From contig NZ_CP109430.1 of the NCBI RefSeq assembly GCF_036250735.1, positions 1,054,001 through 1,118,000 of the forward strand: a DNA stretch of 64,000 nt, given 5' to 3'. This DNA is from Streptosporangium sp. NBC_01495. GTDB taxonomy: Bacteria; Actinomycetota; Actinomycetes; Streptosporangiales; Streptosporangiaceae. The translations under genes and the position numbers were made by a program. A model generated the notes under the pieces. That model was not told the origin of the DNA and did not search any database. It was given only the letters and a program-made list of their open reading frames with translations. Positions 14,621 through 23,817 of the stretch are shown one piece after another; position 1 is the stretch's first letter; each line of letters starts with the position of its first letter.

Positions 14621-17600
14621 CTAGCAGCCCTTATGTCCATCGATATAGATTTCTGTATCGTAGTCCCAGTCATCGTCATGAGGATCAGCTGCTCGATTGA
14701 GAAGCTCCCGAGCTCTGTGATTTCCGTTTTCTAGGTTCCGGCCGTCAGGCCCAACTCGTATATAGCCGACCTCTCCGTCGTGAGGCTCGAAAATCGAGTC
14801 CAGCAATTGCCAATCCTGCATTTTTGAGGCTTTGGTTAGCTTATCCAGACTGTCCCCAGATCCGTCGGCGTCAGGTCGCCCGTATTTGAGCAGATCTCTG
14901 ATGGTCGCATTGGGATCGGGGCGCGATGGCGGCGCTGGAGCACCCTTCTTTTTGAATGGGTTCCAGCCATCGTTGTGGACAAGGATAGCTTGGTCGCCTG
15001 CTATGACATGGTAGGTGTGCAGGCCGTCGATGGTGAGGTTGTGGACGCGTTGGGTGGCGGTCCACTTCTTGATGGCGGTGAGTTGGACGTAGGTGCCGGC
15101 GCTGGTTCGCAGGAGCATGCCAGGCAGGAGTTCGCCTGCCGTGACCCACTTGCGCAAGTCGGGAACCCAGAACGGATGCCCGTCCGTCGCGACCACCGTT
15201 CCAGGTTTGCCGGTCGTTGCGTCCGCGGTGATGGTGAGACGGACTAGATGTTTCTCGCCGTCGCCGGTGATCAGGTGGCTGACGCGTTTGGCGGCCGTCG
15301 CTCCGGTTTTTGCGTCGGCGGCCACCACCCAGTCGCCGACCTCGACCTCTTCGATCGGCTTCGTGGTTCCATTGGCCATCAGGATCTTGGTGCCGGGGAC
15401 GAAGCTGTTGCCGGACTGGCAGAAGGCCGGAGGCGCCGGCGGGGTCTCGGGGTAGCTGTCGCTGCCGTTATCGGGGACGGGGAAGTTCTGCGGGCGGGCG
15501 GTGCCGTTGCCGATGTCTTTGTCGGAGCCGGGCACGCATCCGAATACCGATGTCGAGTACACGAAGCCAACGTATTTACCGCATCGGTCTTCCCCGCAGT
15601 TCCCGGGGTTCCACTCTTCGCACGAAACCCCGCCGCCGCCCCCTGTGGTGGGAGAGCCGATGAGCTCGATTCCAACATGGCCGGCGTGGCTTTTCTCGCA
15701 CGGACCGTAAGCGCACTGGTTGACAGGCTCTTTTTTCTTAGGTTTGACTATTGTTACGGTTGTTTTTTTTGCTGCGATCTTGACTTTTTTCTTGGGCGGG
15801 TTGGACGTTTTCTTGGGTGGGGTGGGCGGGTTCTTAGGAGGGGTAGGCGGGTTCTTAGGAGTGTTGCACTTGGTGCAGGGTTTGCCCTTGTCTTTCTTGT
15901 TGTTGTTTTTCTGACCACTGGGGGTGGTGTAGCCGTATTTCGGGTCTGAGGCACTTCCCTGAGGGGTGGGGACCATCTGGGGGCGGGTGCTTCCAGCTGG
16001 GCGTGCTGGTGTGGTGACGCGCTTGCCGTTCTTCGGTGAGGACGCGCTCTTCGTTCCTGTCTTGGGGGCAGTAGGAGCGGCCTTAGCGGGTGGGGCTTTG
16101 GCGGGCGTAGGAGCAGTTTTAGGAGGAGCCTGTCGCTGCTGGGGAACTGACATCACTGCTCCCCCCGAGTTTGATCCTCCTCCTGGTCCTCCCCGACCTC
16201 CTGTGGCTACAGGAGGAGGTCCGCCTCCGGCGTCGCTCCATTTAATCGGACCATGACCTGATGGGTCCGTATTGGCCAAGGGGTTCGCGTTGCCGTAGGT
16301 GTAACGGTTGGCCTGGACTGAGGGTTGGGGGTCCAGGGTCCAGTCGTCGCGGGAGGTGAAGGCGCCGGTGCCGGGCTGGTACCAGCGGGCGTGCATGTTG
16401 ACCTTGCCGGTGTCGGGGTCGGTGTACTCGCCCTGGTAGCCGAGGCTGCGCGGGGTGCCGGAGCGGTGGGTGACCTCGCCGAAGGGGTCGTAGGCGACCG
16501 AGTCGACCAGCGCGGTGCCGGAGAAGGTCGCGACCACGTCGTCGTGCAGATCGGTCATCGTGGCAAGGGCAGGGCTGGCGCCTTCCTGGAGGCTGAGCAG
16601 GCCGCCGAAGGGGTCACGCCCGTACTTGGCCAGGGTGGTGTTGGCGCCGTCGGCGACGGTGACGATGTCGTTTTCCAAGCCGGAGTAGACGAAGCGCCGC
16701 TGGTCGGCGCCCTTGGTGCGCGAGGTCATCCGGCCCAGCGCGTCGTAGCCGTAGCTGGCGTCCCCGTCGGAGATGAGGCGGTCGAAGGCGTCGAAGGTGA
16801 GGTTGCGGGTGACGCCGTTCTTGGTCTCGGTGGCGGTGGTGCCGCGCGAGGTGTAGGTGTAGTCGGTGCCAGCGCCGGAGACGAGCCGGTTGCGTTCGTC
16901 GTAGGTGAAGGTCTTGGCGCCGACGGTGGTGCGGTTGCCGGAGTCGTCCCAGGTGTAGTCGGTGGTGGCGCCGCCGGGGGCGATCCAGGAGGTCAGCCGT
17001 CCGGCGTGGTCGTAGCCGTAGGTGTTGACGCCGGCTCCGGCGGTGCCGGTGGTGGTCTTGGTGGTGAGGTTGTCGTCCTTGTCCCACCCGTAGGTGATCT
17101 TCGACAGTTCGGTGCCGGAGCTGTTCTTCACCGCCTGGGAGGTGAGCCGGTCCATGGTGTCGTAGCCGTAGGTCTGGGTGCCGACCGGGTTGGCGGAGGT
17201 TTTGCTGGTGAGGCGGTCGGCGTTGTCGTAGCCGTAGGTCCAGGTGCGCCCCGTTACCGGGTCGGAGGCGGTTTTGAGCCGGTCGGCGGCATCCCAGGTG
17301 TAGGTGGCCGTGCCAGCCGGGTCGACGCGCTGGGTGGGGTTGCCGGCGCTGTCGTAGGCGTAGGTGGCGACCTGGTTGGCGGCTTTGGAGACCTTGGTCA
17401 GCAGGCTGCGGTCGTTGTACTCCAGGGCGTAGTCGCCGATCGCGGTCGGACGGTCCACCTGGTCGTAGGCGTAAGTGCGGCTGGGGGTGCTCACCGATGC
17501 CCCGGTGCCGGTCTCGGTGGCCACCCGGCCCAGATGGTCGAAGGTGCGGTCGATGCGCACCCCGCCCGGCTGCATGATGGCCACCGGGTTGCCCGCGACG

Positions 17601-20600
17601 TCATAGACGCTGGTCCAGGTCCGGTCTGCGGCGTTCGGATGGGCGGCGGTGGACGCTTCAATGACGGATTCGACCAGGCCGAGCGTGTTGTAGCCGGTCC
17701 AGGTCGCGTTGCCGCGGCCGTCGGTGGTGCGGGTAGGCGCTCCGGTGGCGTCGTAGCCGAACGTCGAGGTGATGGACCTGGTGGCCGAGACCGGTTCGAT
17801 CAGCGAGGTCATCTGGCCCAGTGCGTCGAACGTGCGGCGGGTGATGCGGCTCTCGCCGGAGGTGGTGGTGGTCGGGTTGCCGTCCAGGTCGTAGCCGAAG
17901 CCGAACGTGCGAGTGACGGCGCCGGCGTCGTTGAGGTCCTTGGCGGCGATCTTACGTCCGGCCACGTCGTATTCGACCGCGGTCGCGTTGCCCAGCGCGT
18001 CGGTCACCTTGGACGTCCGGCCGAGGAAGTCGTAGTCGACCAAAGACTTGTGCAGGAGCGGGTCGGTAACGGTCTTGACCTGCCCAACGGCGTTGAAGGT
18101 GTAGTCGGTGCTCTTGTCGCCGGGGGCGAGGCTCTTGGTGAGGTTGCCCGCGTTGTCGTAGGTCAGCTTCGTCGTGAGCGCCGCGGTGCTGGGCTTACGC
18201 TCGATTTGGGTCCAGGTGATCTGGCGGCCCATGTCGTCATAGGTGGCCTCGGTGCGCGCGCCGGTGGGGTCGATCGTCGCGCGCACCTCGCCCAGCATGG
18301 TGAACTCCGCCACCCATATCCCGCCGGGTCCCGAGGGGCCGGGGTCGGTCACCCGGACCGGACGCCCGAGCGCGTCATACTCCGTCGAGGTGACATAACC
18401 TCGCTGGTCGGTGACCTTGGTTACCTGCCCGCCCGCGTCGTAGTCATAGCTGATCTTCGGGGTCAGCGCGGTCGCGCCCGGCGGGGTGTAGGAGGAGGCG
18501 GTGTCCGACACCAGGCGGCCGGCCTTGTCGAACGCCGAGACGATGGTGCGACCCTCGGGATCGACGCTGTGCGTCACGAGGCCGGCGTTGTCGTAGCCGT
18601 ACTTCACCGTCGGCCGTCCGTCGACGGCCACCCCCGCTTTGTCGATCTTCACCTGTGGGGCCTTCGTCTCCACGAGCTGGCCCAGGAGGTCATATCGCAT
18701 CGTGGTCGTGAAGTCGGCGGCGGTGGCGCCGGAGGCGTTGCCGCGGGGGGTGGTGGCCGCGGTCAGCAGCCCGCGGTCGTCGAAGGTGTTCGTCGAGACC
18801 AGGTCGTCGTCGCCGTTTTCCACGCTCTGCCGGGTCACCAGCCCCAGGGCGTTGTAGGTGTAGAGGGTGGACTCCACCCGGGCGCTGCCCGCTCCGGTGA
18901 GGTTTTCCTTGGTGACGTTGTCGTTCGCGTCGTATTCGTAGGCAATTTTGCGCTTGAGGGTCGCCGGGTCGAACGTGGTGGAGGTGATGCGGCTCGCGGC
19001 GTCGTAGACGTAGTCGGCGGTTTCCGCCCCGCCGCCGCTGACCTGCTTAATCAGGTTGCCGACCGCGTCGTAGGTGTTGTCCTCCAGCACCACATCCGCC
19101 GTCGTGGTGGAGCCGTTCAGCCGGACGTCATCGGCGGCAGTCTGCGACAGACGGTTGTCGTTGAAGTAGGTGTAGGAGGTCTTGCGGCCCATCGCGTCGG
19201 CCTGACCAGCCAGGCGCCCGCCAGGGTCGTAGGAGTAGGACTCCAACACCACATCCTGCGGCGCCTGCGGACTGACCGGGCTGCCAGTCCAGTTCTTGAT
19301 CGTCTTAGAGGTCAGCTCGCCACGCTTGGTGTAGGCGTAGGTGAAGACGGTGCCCAGCGGATCGGTCGCCGACGCCTTAGCGCCGGTGATGTCCCACGTG
19401 GAGCGGGCCACACCCCCCTCGGGGCCGGTCATCGTCTCCAGGCGACCCTTGGCGTCGTAGGTGTAGGTGGTGGTGCGCGCCGGATCGCCACCGGTCAGAT
19501 CGGTCAGGGTCTCGGTGAGCGGGTTGCCGTCGGCGTCATAGGTGTAGGTGGTCTTAGCGGTGTGGGTGACGTTGGTGACCTCGTTCTTCACCCCCGGATC
19601 GGTCTGCGTCAACAACCGCCCGACACCGTCGTAGGTGAACGTCGAGGTCACCCCCGCTGGATGAGCCTGAGACACCTCCGTTTGAGAGACCTCCCGGCCC
19701 AGCGAATCGTAGGCGAACTGAGTCTTCACCCCGGTCACGCTGGTCTCCTCGGCCAGGTCCCCGGCGGAGGTGTAGCGGTAGGTCGTCTCGTTGTCCTTGG
19801 CGTCCTTCTCCGACTTCACCAACCCCGCGGGGGCGGTGCCGCCGCCGACGGCGGGTTCGGTGCCGTCGGTGTAGGTGAAGGTCGTCGACCGGCCGGTGGG
19901 GAAGTCAGGGGTGGCCGGGGTGGTTTCCTTGAGCTTTTCGCCGTGCTGGTTGTACTCCCACTTGGTGGCGTAGGTGTTGTCGGTGGCGCTGGAAGACCGT
20001 GCGTCGCGCGAGGCGACCGGTTGGTCGTTGCGGGGGTCGAACTGGTTGTCCTTGTTCAGGTAGTACTCGTGGTGATCGGTTTGACAGCTGTTTGTCGTCC
20101 GGCACTGCTTGGTTCCCAGCAGGTTGCCTCGTTTGTCATGGAAGCGCTCGGTCACGGTGAGGTTGGGGTCGGTGACCGTGCTGAGGAAGCCGCCGGTGTC
20201 GTAGGTGTACGTGGTGACCTTGAGCAGCTGGTCGGTCCGGCTGACCAGGCGGTAGCCGCGCCAGGCGTCATAGACGTACTTCAGTGTCTCGTTGAGCGGG
20301 TCGGTGACCGTGACGGTGGACTTGCCAGTCGTGCGGTCGTAGGCCAGAGCGCCGATCTGCCAGGTGCCCCCGTTGGCGTTGGCGTGTGTCTTGAGTCGCT
20401 CGGTCGCCGGGTCGTAGGTGTTGGTCGCCCACACCCGTCCCGACGGCAGTGTGATCTTGGTCAGCTTGTTCGGGGCCTCGAGGCGGGCGGCGAAGTGCGC
20501 CGCGACCTCGGCCGCGGTCAGCGGCCGGTCATAGACCGCGAGCTCGTCCACCGATCCGGCCAGACCTCCGCCGATCCGGGTGGTGTCGCGGACCTCGTCA

Positions 20601-22666
20601 TCCACCGGCTGGGTCAGCGCCCCGACGGGCAGACCGTCTAGGTAGAGGGTCTGCGTGTCGCCGTTGAGGGTGAACGCCAGGTGGTGCCAGGCGCCGTCGT
20701 TCACCGCGGCGGGCGAGACGATGGGCGAGGCGGTCGGCCGCAGGGAGGCGCGCAGCTTGCCGTCCGCGCCCACCTGCACCAGCGGGTCCAGGGTGCCCCA
20801 CTGCCCCGAGGACAGGATGCGGCCCGTTCCGGTGGACTTGAACCACAACTCCACCGCTCCCTGCTGGTGGATGCGCGGCATGAGCCCCGCGGGGAGTTCC
20901 ACATACCCTGAACTCGTCAGGTCGACGGCGGTGTCGGTGCTGCCGGCCAGCGCTCCCAGACGCCCCCGCGTCTCCCCGGAATAGGAGGCCGGGCCCGCGC
21001 CCCAGCCCAGATCGGCCGCGCTGCCGGAGGCGTCGCTCAGCCGCCAGTAGCCGAACGGGTCGGCGTCCTGGATTGAGCTGCGATACAGCGATCCGGCACC
21101 GTATTCAAAATCGGTGCAATCGGTCGTCGGCGCGCAAACCCTCGTCAGGCGATCACCGGTGTAGGCGTAGGTCCAGGTTAACGGGGCCCCGTTTACCGGG
21201 TCGGTGGACACGGCGGTGACGTGCGCGCCGGTCCAGGTGAACGACAGGGACCTGTCGCCGGCCGCGGTGACCTTGCTCAGTTTGCCGTCGGTGCCGTAGG
21301 TCAGCTCCTGGCTGCGGCCCCGGCCGTCGGTCGCCTTCAGTAGCCGGCCCTGGGCGTCGAAGAGGTAGGAGGTCGAGGACTTGTCCATCAGCCGCCAGCC
21401 GCCACCGGTGACCGTCGCCAGCGTGGCGTAGGTGCCCGGCGGTGGTTGGAAGGTGCCGTCCTTCTTGTCGGCGAAACGCACCGTGCGCCCGTCCGGGTAG
21501 GTCACCAACAGCGCCTCGAAGCCACGGATCGTCTCCGGGACGATCCGCATGTCGAAACGGGTCGACCATCCGGCGCCGAACGCGCCGTCGCGCCGCGGGT
21601 CCATGCTGTTGTAGGAGCGCACCACTGACAGGGGCGGGCCCGCGGTGGGGAGCGTCGCGTCGGTGAAAGCCGTCGTGTAGTTACCGCTGGACTGGTGGAA
21701 CTCCTGGCCGTCGATGCCCCGGGCCGACAGGTTCGAGGTGATCGTCGGCTGGCGCACCCCCATGGTGAACGACCGCGTCGCCGAGTAGGCGCCCTGGCCG
21801 CCGATCGTGGAGGCGTCGGTGACATACACCTGCCACCAGTACTCCTTGCCCCAGGCCAGCAGCCCTTCTGGCACCGTCCACTGGCCGGACAGCCCGCAGC
21901 AGACATCGTCGTAGTCATCAGAGCGCACGCACTCGCCCGACATCGATGGACTGTCACAGACCTCGAAGTCGAAGCCGGCGACGCCGCCGGGCCACGATGT
22001 CACCGTCGCCGACAGGGTCGGCTGCAACGTCATCACCAACGCCTCATCAGCGGGCGCCATGGAGGTGACCGTTGGGGCGGGGGGCAGCGGACACGCTCCC
22101 CGATCCGCCCACACAAACGCGAAGCTATTCTCCGGCGGCGTCGTGTTCGCGATCCCGGAAATCGCCTGCAGCGCCTCCCAGATCCGACCGGCCGAGGCGA
22201 CACGCTCCCCCTTCGCGACCGCGAAATTGGATCGCCACGGCGACACGCTCCCGCACGGAGCCGCCGCCAACATGGCTGCGGACGTTCGCGCCGGCGACTT
22301 GGCTCGTTTGCGCTGTTTTTTCGAAGGAAGCGGAGCCGTCGTCGCAGAGGGCTGCGGCTCCTTGACGAACCGGCCCTCGGGCGGCAATGCCTGCTTGGGC
22401 GGATCGACCTCCGCCGGAAGGGACGTGGCCTGCACCGTTGTCGAGGTGCGCTTCGTCTCCACCAGGGACGGGAAACCGGCCGCCGACCCGGTCAACTGGT
22501 CGGGCGTATCGGGGGCGCCGTGAAAGAGCGCGGGCGACCGCATGGTCGCAGCCGACCCCGGAACCGCCTGGAACAGCAACAAGCCGGGCAGCGCCGCCAC
22601 CATGACGGCCACCGCCGTTCGGGCTCTCATGGCTGTTGAAAACGACCATGACAAACTCCGGCGCAT
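14621..22666 (-). CDS. Secreted RHS-repeat polymorphic toxin: CBM-like module, LamG, RHS barrel, HINT, C-terminal toxin tip
   Basis: 2681 residues; the ATG at 22666 has GGAGGG 10 bases upstream. Residues 1-40 are a signal peptide. Residues 138-192 are a CBM5/12-like module ending FVWADRGAC, an Fn3-like segment follows at about 200-300, and an RHS-start domain at about 315-370 (GPPLSVVRSYNSMDPRRDGA). A LamG/concanavalin-like domain lies at about 555-735 (WHHLAFTLNGDTQTLYLDGL). About 800-2130 are dozens of YD/RHS repeats, closed by the RHS core (DPFGEVTHRSGTPRSLGYQG, ending NANPLANTDPSG). A Pro/Lys/Gly linker leads to a HINT autoprotease, 2420-2565: NSFVPGT start, ATDGHPF block B, ending LVHN. 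The tip, 2566-2681, contains NLENGNHRARELLNRA, resembling the ParB/sulfiredoxin-like fold signature (NGNHR). By family knowledge the RHS shell encloses the tip and HINT cuts it free. The toxic activity is inference. Confidence 0.88.
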   Translation of the reverse strand: MRRSLSWSFSTAMRARTAVAVMVAALPGLLLFQAVPGSAATMRSPALFHGAPDTPDQLTGSAAGFPSLVETKRTSTTVQATSLPAEVDPPKQALPPEGRFVKEPQPSATTAPLPSKKQRKRAKSPARTSAAMLAAAPCGSVSPWRSNFAVAKGERVASAGRIWEALQAISGIANTTPPENSFAFVWADRGACPLPPAPTVTSMAPADEALVMTLQPTLSATVTSWPGGVAGFDFEVCDSPSMSGECVRSDDYDDVCCGLSGQWTVPEGLLAWGKEYWWQVYVTDASTIGGQGAYSATRSFTMGVRQPTITSNLSARGIDGQEFHQSSGNYTTAFTDATLPTAGPPLSVVRSYNSMDPRRDGAFGAGWSTRFDMRIVPETIRGFEALLVTYPDGRTVRFADKKDGTFQPPPGTYATLATVTGGGWRLMDKSSTSYLFDAQGRLLKATDGRGRSQELTYGTDGKLSKVTAAGDRSLSFTWTGAHVTAVSTDPVNGAPLTWTYAYTGDRLTRVCAPTTDCTDFEYGAGSLYRSSIQDADPFGYWRLSDASGSAADLGWGAGPASYSGETRGRLGALAGSTDTAVDLTSSGYVELPAGLMPRIHQQGAVELWFKSTGTGRILSSGQWGTLDPLVQVGADGKLRASLRPTASPIVSPAAVNDGAWHHLAFTLNGDTQTLYLDGLPVGALTQPVDDEVRDTTRIGGGLAGSVDELAVYDRPLTAAEVAAHFAARLEAPNKLTKITLPSGRVWATNTYDPATERLKTHANANGGTWQIGALAYDRTTGKSTVTVTDPLNETLKYVYDAWRGYRLVSRTDQLLKVTTYTYDTGGFLSTVTDPNLTVTERFHDKRGNLLGTKQCRTTNSCQTDHHEYYLNKDNQFDPRNDQPVASRDARSSSATDNTYATKWEYNQHGEKLKETTPATPDFPTGRSTTFTYTDGTEPAVGGGTAPAGLVKSEKDAKDNETTYRYTSAGDLAEETSVTGVKTQFAYDSLGREVSQTEVSQAHPAGVTSTFTYDGVGRLLTQTDPGVKNEVTNVTHTAKTTYTYDADGNPLTETLTDLTGGDPARTTTYTYDAKGRLETMTGPEGGVARSTWDITGAKASATDPLGTVFTYAYTKRGELTSKTIKNWTGSPVSPQAPQDVVLESYSYDPGGRLAGQADAMGRKTSYTYFNDNRLSQTAADDVRLNGSTTTADVVLEDNTYDAVGNLIKQVSGGGAETADYVYDAASRITSTTFDPATLKRKIAYEYDANDNVTKENLTGAGSARVESTLYTYNALGLVTRQSVENGDDDLVSTNTFDDRGLLTAATTPRGNASGATAADFTTTMRYDLLGQLVETKAPQVKIDKAGVAVDGRPTVKYGYDNAGLVTHSVDPEGRTIVSAFDKAGRLVSDTASSYTPPGATALTPKISYDYDAGGQVTKVTDQRGYVTSTEYDALGRPVRVTDPGPSGPGGIWVAEFTMLGEVRATIDPTGARTEATYDDMGRQITWTQIERKPSTAALTTKLTYDNAGNLTKSLAPGDKSTDYTFNAVGQVKTVTDPLLHKSLVDYDFLGRTSKVTDALGNATAVEYDVAGRKIAAKDLNDAGAVTRTFGFGYDLDGNPTTTTSGESRITRRTFDALGQMTSLIEPVSATRSITSTFGYDATGAPTRTTDGRGNATWTGYNTLGLVESVIEASTAAHPNAADRTWTSVYDVAGNPVAIMQPGGVRIDRTFDHLGRVATETGTGASVSTPSRTYAYDQVDRPTAIGDYALEYNDRSLLTKVSKAANQVATYAYDSAGNPTQRVDPAGTATYTWDAADRLKTASDPVTGRTWTYGYDNADRLTSKTSANPVGTQTYGYDTMDRLTSQAVKNSSGTELSKITYGWDKDDNLTTKTTTGTAGAGVNTYGYDHAGRLTSWIAPGGATTDYTWDDSGNRTTVGAKTFTYDERNRLVSGAGTDYTYTSRGTTATETKNGVTRNLTFDAFDRLISDGDASYGYDALGRMTSRTKGADQRRFVYSGLENDIVTVADGANTTLAKYGRDPFGGLLSLQEGASPALATMTDLHDDVVATFSGTALVDSVAYDPFGEVTHRSGTPRSLGYQGEYTDPDTGKVNMHARWYQPGTGAFTSRDDWTLDPQPSVQANRYTYGNANPLANTDPSGHGPIKWSDAGGGPPPVATGGRGGPGGGSNSGGAVMSVPQQRQAPPKTAPTPAKAPPAKAAPTAPKTGTKSASSPKNGKRVTTPARPAGSTRPQMVPTPQGSASDPKYGYTTPSGQKNNNKKDKGKPCTKCNTPKNPPTPPKNPPTPPKKTSNPPKKKVKIAAKKTTVTIVKPKKKEPVNQCAYGPCEKSHAGHVGIELIGSPTTGGGGGVSCEEWNPGNCGEDRCGKYVGFVYSTSVFGCVPGSDKDIGNGTARPQNFPVPDNGSDSYPETPPAPPAFCQSGNSFVPGTKILMANGTTKPIEEVEVGDWVVAADAKTGATAAKRVSHLITGDGEKHLVRLTITADATTGKPGTVVATDGHPFWVPDLRKWVTAGELLPGMLLRTSAGTYVQLTAIKKWTATQRVHNLTIDGLHTYHVIAGDQAILVHNDGWNPFKKKGAPAPPSRPDPNATIRDLLKYGRPDADGSGDSLDKLTKASKMQDWQLLDSIFEPHDGEVGYIRVGPDGRNLENGNHRARELLNRAADPHDDDWDYDTEIYIDGHKGC

Positions 22667-22793
22667 ACGCCGTCACCCTCCGAACAAGTCAGCACGAGAG
22701 CCAACCGCTCCCGCGTTACCCCAGCCCGCCACCAAGCCCACAGCGGGGCCGGGGTCGACGGTTCGGAGCGCGCAACAAGCAAACGATCAGAAA

Positions 22794-22829
22794 TTACACA
22801 TAGAACCTTTAGTGGCGCAATATGTGTAA
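22794..22829 (-). promoter_or_regulatory. Perfect 9-bp inverted repeat over the likely RHS-toxin promoter
   Basis: TTACACATA (22794-22802) and TATGTGTAA (22821-22829) are exact inverted copies separated by 18 bases, so the two centres are 27 bases apart. On the minus strand the spacer spans a weak promoter: TTGCGC (22815-22820), 18 bases, TAATTT (22791-22796). The repeat sits about 130 bases before the toxin start, in a low-GC patch of an otherwise GC-rich region. It looks like a dimeric repressor operator. The rest of the 562-base gap 22667-23228 shows no convincing gene; 22840-23228 must also hold the flavin reductase promoter. Confidence 0.45.
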
Positions 22830-23228
22830 GAGGGAATAAATGGGACATGAGTTTTGGGTTTAAAAATGCGATATGTCGGGCTCGCGTTCCCCTTGTGACG
22901 CTGGGTTTTCGAGAGGGTGGACCGGAATGATCACACAAGGAAAGAGGGTGGTAGCCCACCGTTCGTCTCGTGCGTCTCGCCCCCCGAGCTTTTTCGAAAT
23001 CGCAGCTCACGCTCGGTGAGGCGCGGCAGTGTCTGCAACGGATGCGGTGGGATGGAGGAGACCGGCCGCGCGGTTTTGGGACGGCCCGAAGTCGGTGCCG
23101 ATGGCGGTGAAGGCGCGGAAGGTGGCCTGTGGCAGGTGAAAAGTGGCAACGGCGAGGTTGTGGGCCGATGTGATTCGGAGCACACTGCGCTGGGCTGAAC
23201 GCCCGCCCGGTTCCTGGATGATGGCCAC

Positions 23229-23699
23229 ATGAACGAGTTCGTCGAGTCCATGGCCCAGGTGACGACCGGTGTGACGGTCGTCACGGTGAAGGACGGGCGC
23301 GACGACGTGGGGGTGACGGTCGCCACCTTCACCTCGCTGTCGCTGGACCCGCCGCTGGTGATGGTGAGCCTGGACAACGTCGGATATCTCAACGAGTTGC
23401 TGCTCCGTCAGGACCGGTGGGCCGCCAGCGTGCTGTCGGCGGGGCAGAAGGCGATCGCCAGCCGCTTCGCCAGCGTGGGCCGTCCCGGTGCCAGGTTGCT
23501 GCTCGCGGGTACGCCGCACCACCGGGGCGCGCTGAGCGAGGCCCTCGTCGTGGACGGCGGTGTGACCGCACTGGAGGCCGAGACGGTCAAGGTCGTCCCG
23601 GCCGGGGACCACACGCTGTTCATCGCCAAGGTCCTGGGGGTCGACTACGTCGACACGTCCGTTCTGCCGCTGGCCCGCTACCGGAGCCGCTACCGCTGA
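23229..23699 (+). CDS. Flavin reductase-like FMN-binding protein
   Basis: 156 residues, ATG start (FVESMAQVTTGVTVVTVKDG...), the short form of the family. It has the FMN-binding split-barrel features: TTGVTVVTVKDGRDDVGVTV, the SLDPPLVMVSLD motif, and a C-terminal YRSRYR. Members reduce FMN/FAD with NAD(P)H and hand the flavin to a partner monooxygenase, or act on small substrates directly. No monooxygenase gene is adjacent, so the partner is unknown. It is a single-gene transcript ending at a hairpin and converges on the SppA-type peptidase gene. Confidence 0.88.
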   Translation: MNEFVESMAQVTTGVTVVTVKDGRDDVGVTVATFTSLSLDPPLVMVSLDNVGYLNELLLRQDRWAASVLSAGQKAIASRFASVGRPGARLLLAGTPHHRGALSEALVVDGGVTALEAETVKVVPAGDHTLFIAKVLGVDYVDTSVLPLARYRSRYR

Positions 23700-23718
23700 T
23701 CCGTCCGACGGGACGCCG

Positions 23719-23744
23719 CCATCCCCTCCGTCCGGAAGGGATGG
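23719..23744. terminator. Hairpin after the flavin reductase gene
   Basis: CCATCCC (23719-23725) pairs with GGGATGG (23738-23744). It is 20 bases past the stop and lies between convergent genes. Confidence 0.5.
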
Positions 23745-23817
23745 CCCTTCGCGCGGGAGGACGCGCCCTTATGGGAAGGCACACGATGGCCTCACCGAAA
23801 AGCGCTGGAAGGCAGGG

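Noticed and set aside
14353-14700. 115-codon plus-strand frame across the toxin/immunity junction
   Set aside because: It overlaps the conserved toxin end on the other strand and has no ribosome site. The minus-strand 118-codon frame has AAAGGAG and the expected position.
16325-20641. Open frame of about 1438 codons on the plus strand inside the RHS gene
   Set aside because: Antisense shadow of the RHS coding sequence: low-complexity Gly/Val/Arg composition, no domain. The minus strand carries clear RHS repeats.
22917-23198. 93-codon plus-strand frame before the flavin reductase
   Set aside because: No family character, and an antisense frame reads equally long. Treated as intergenic.
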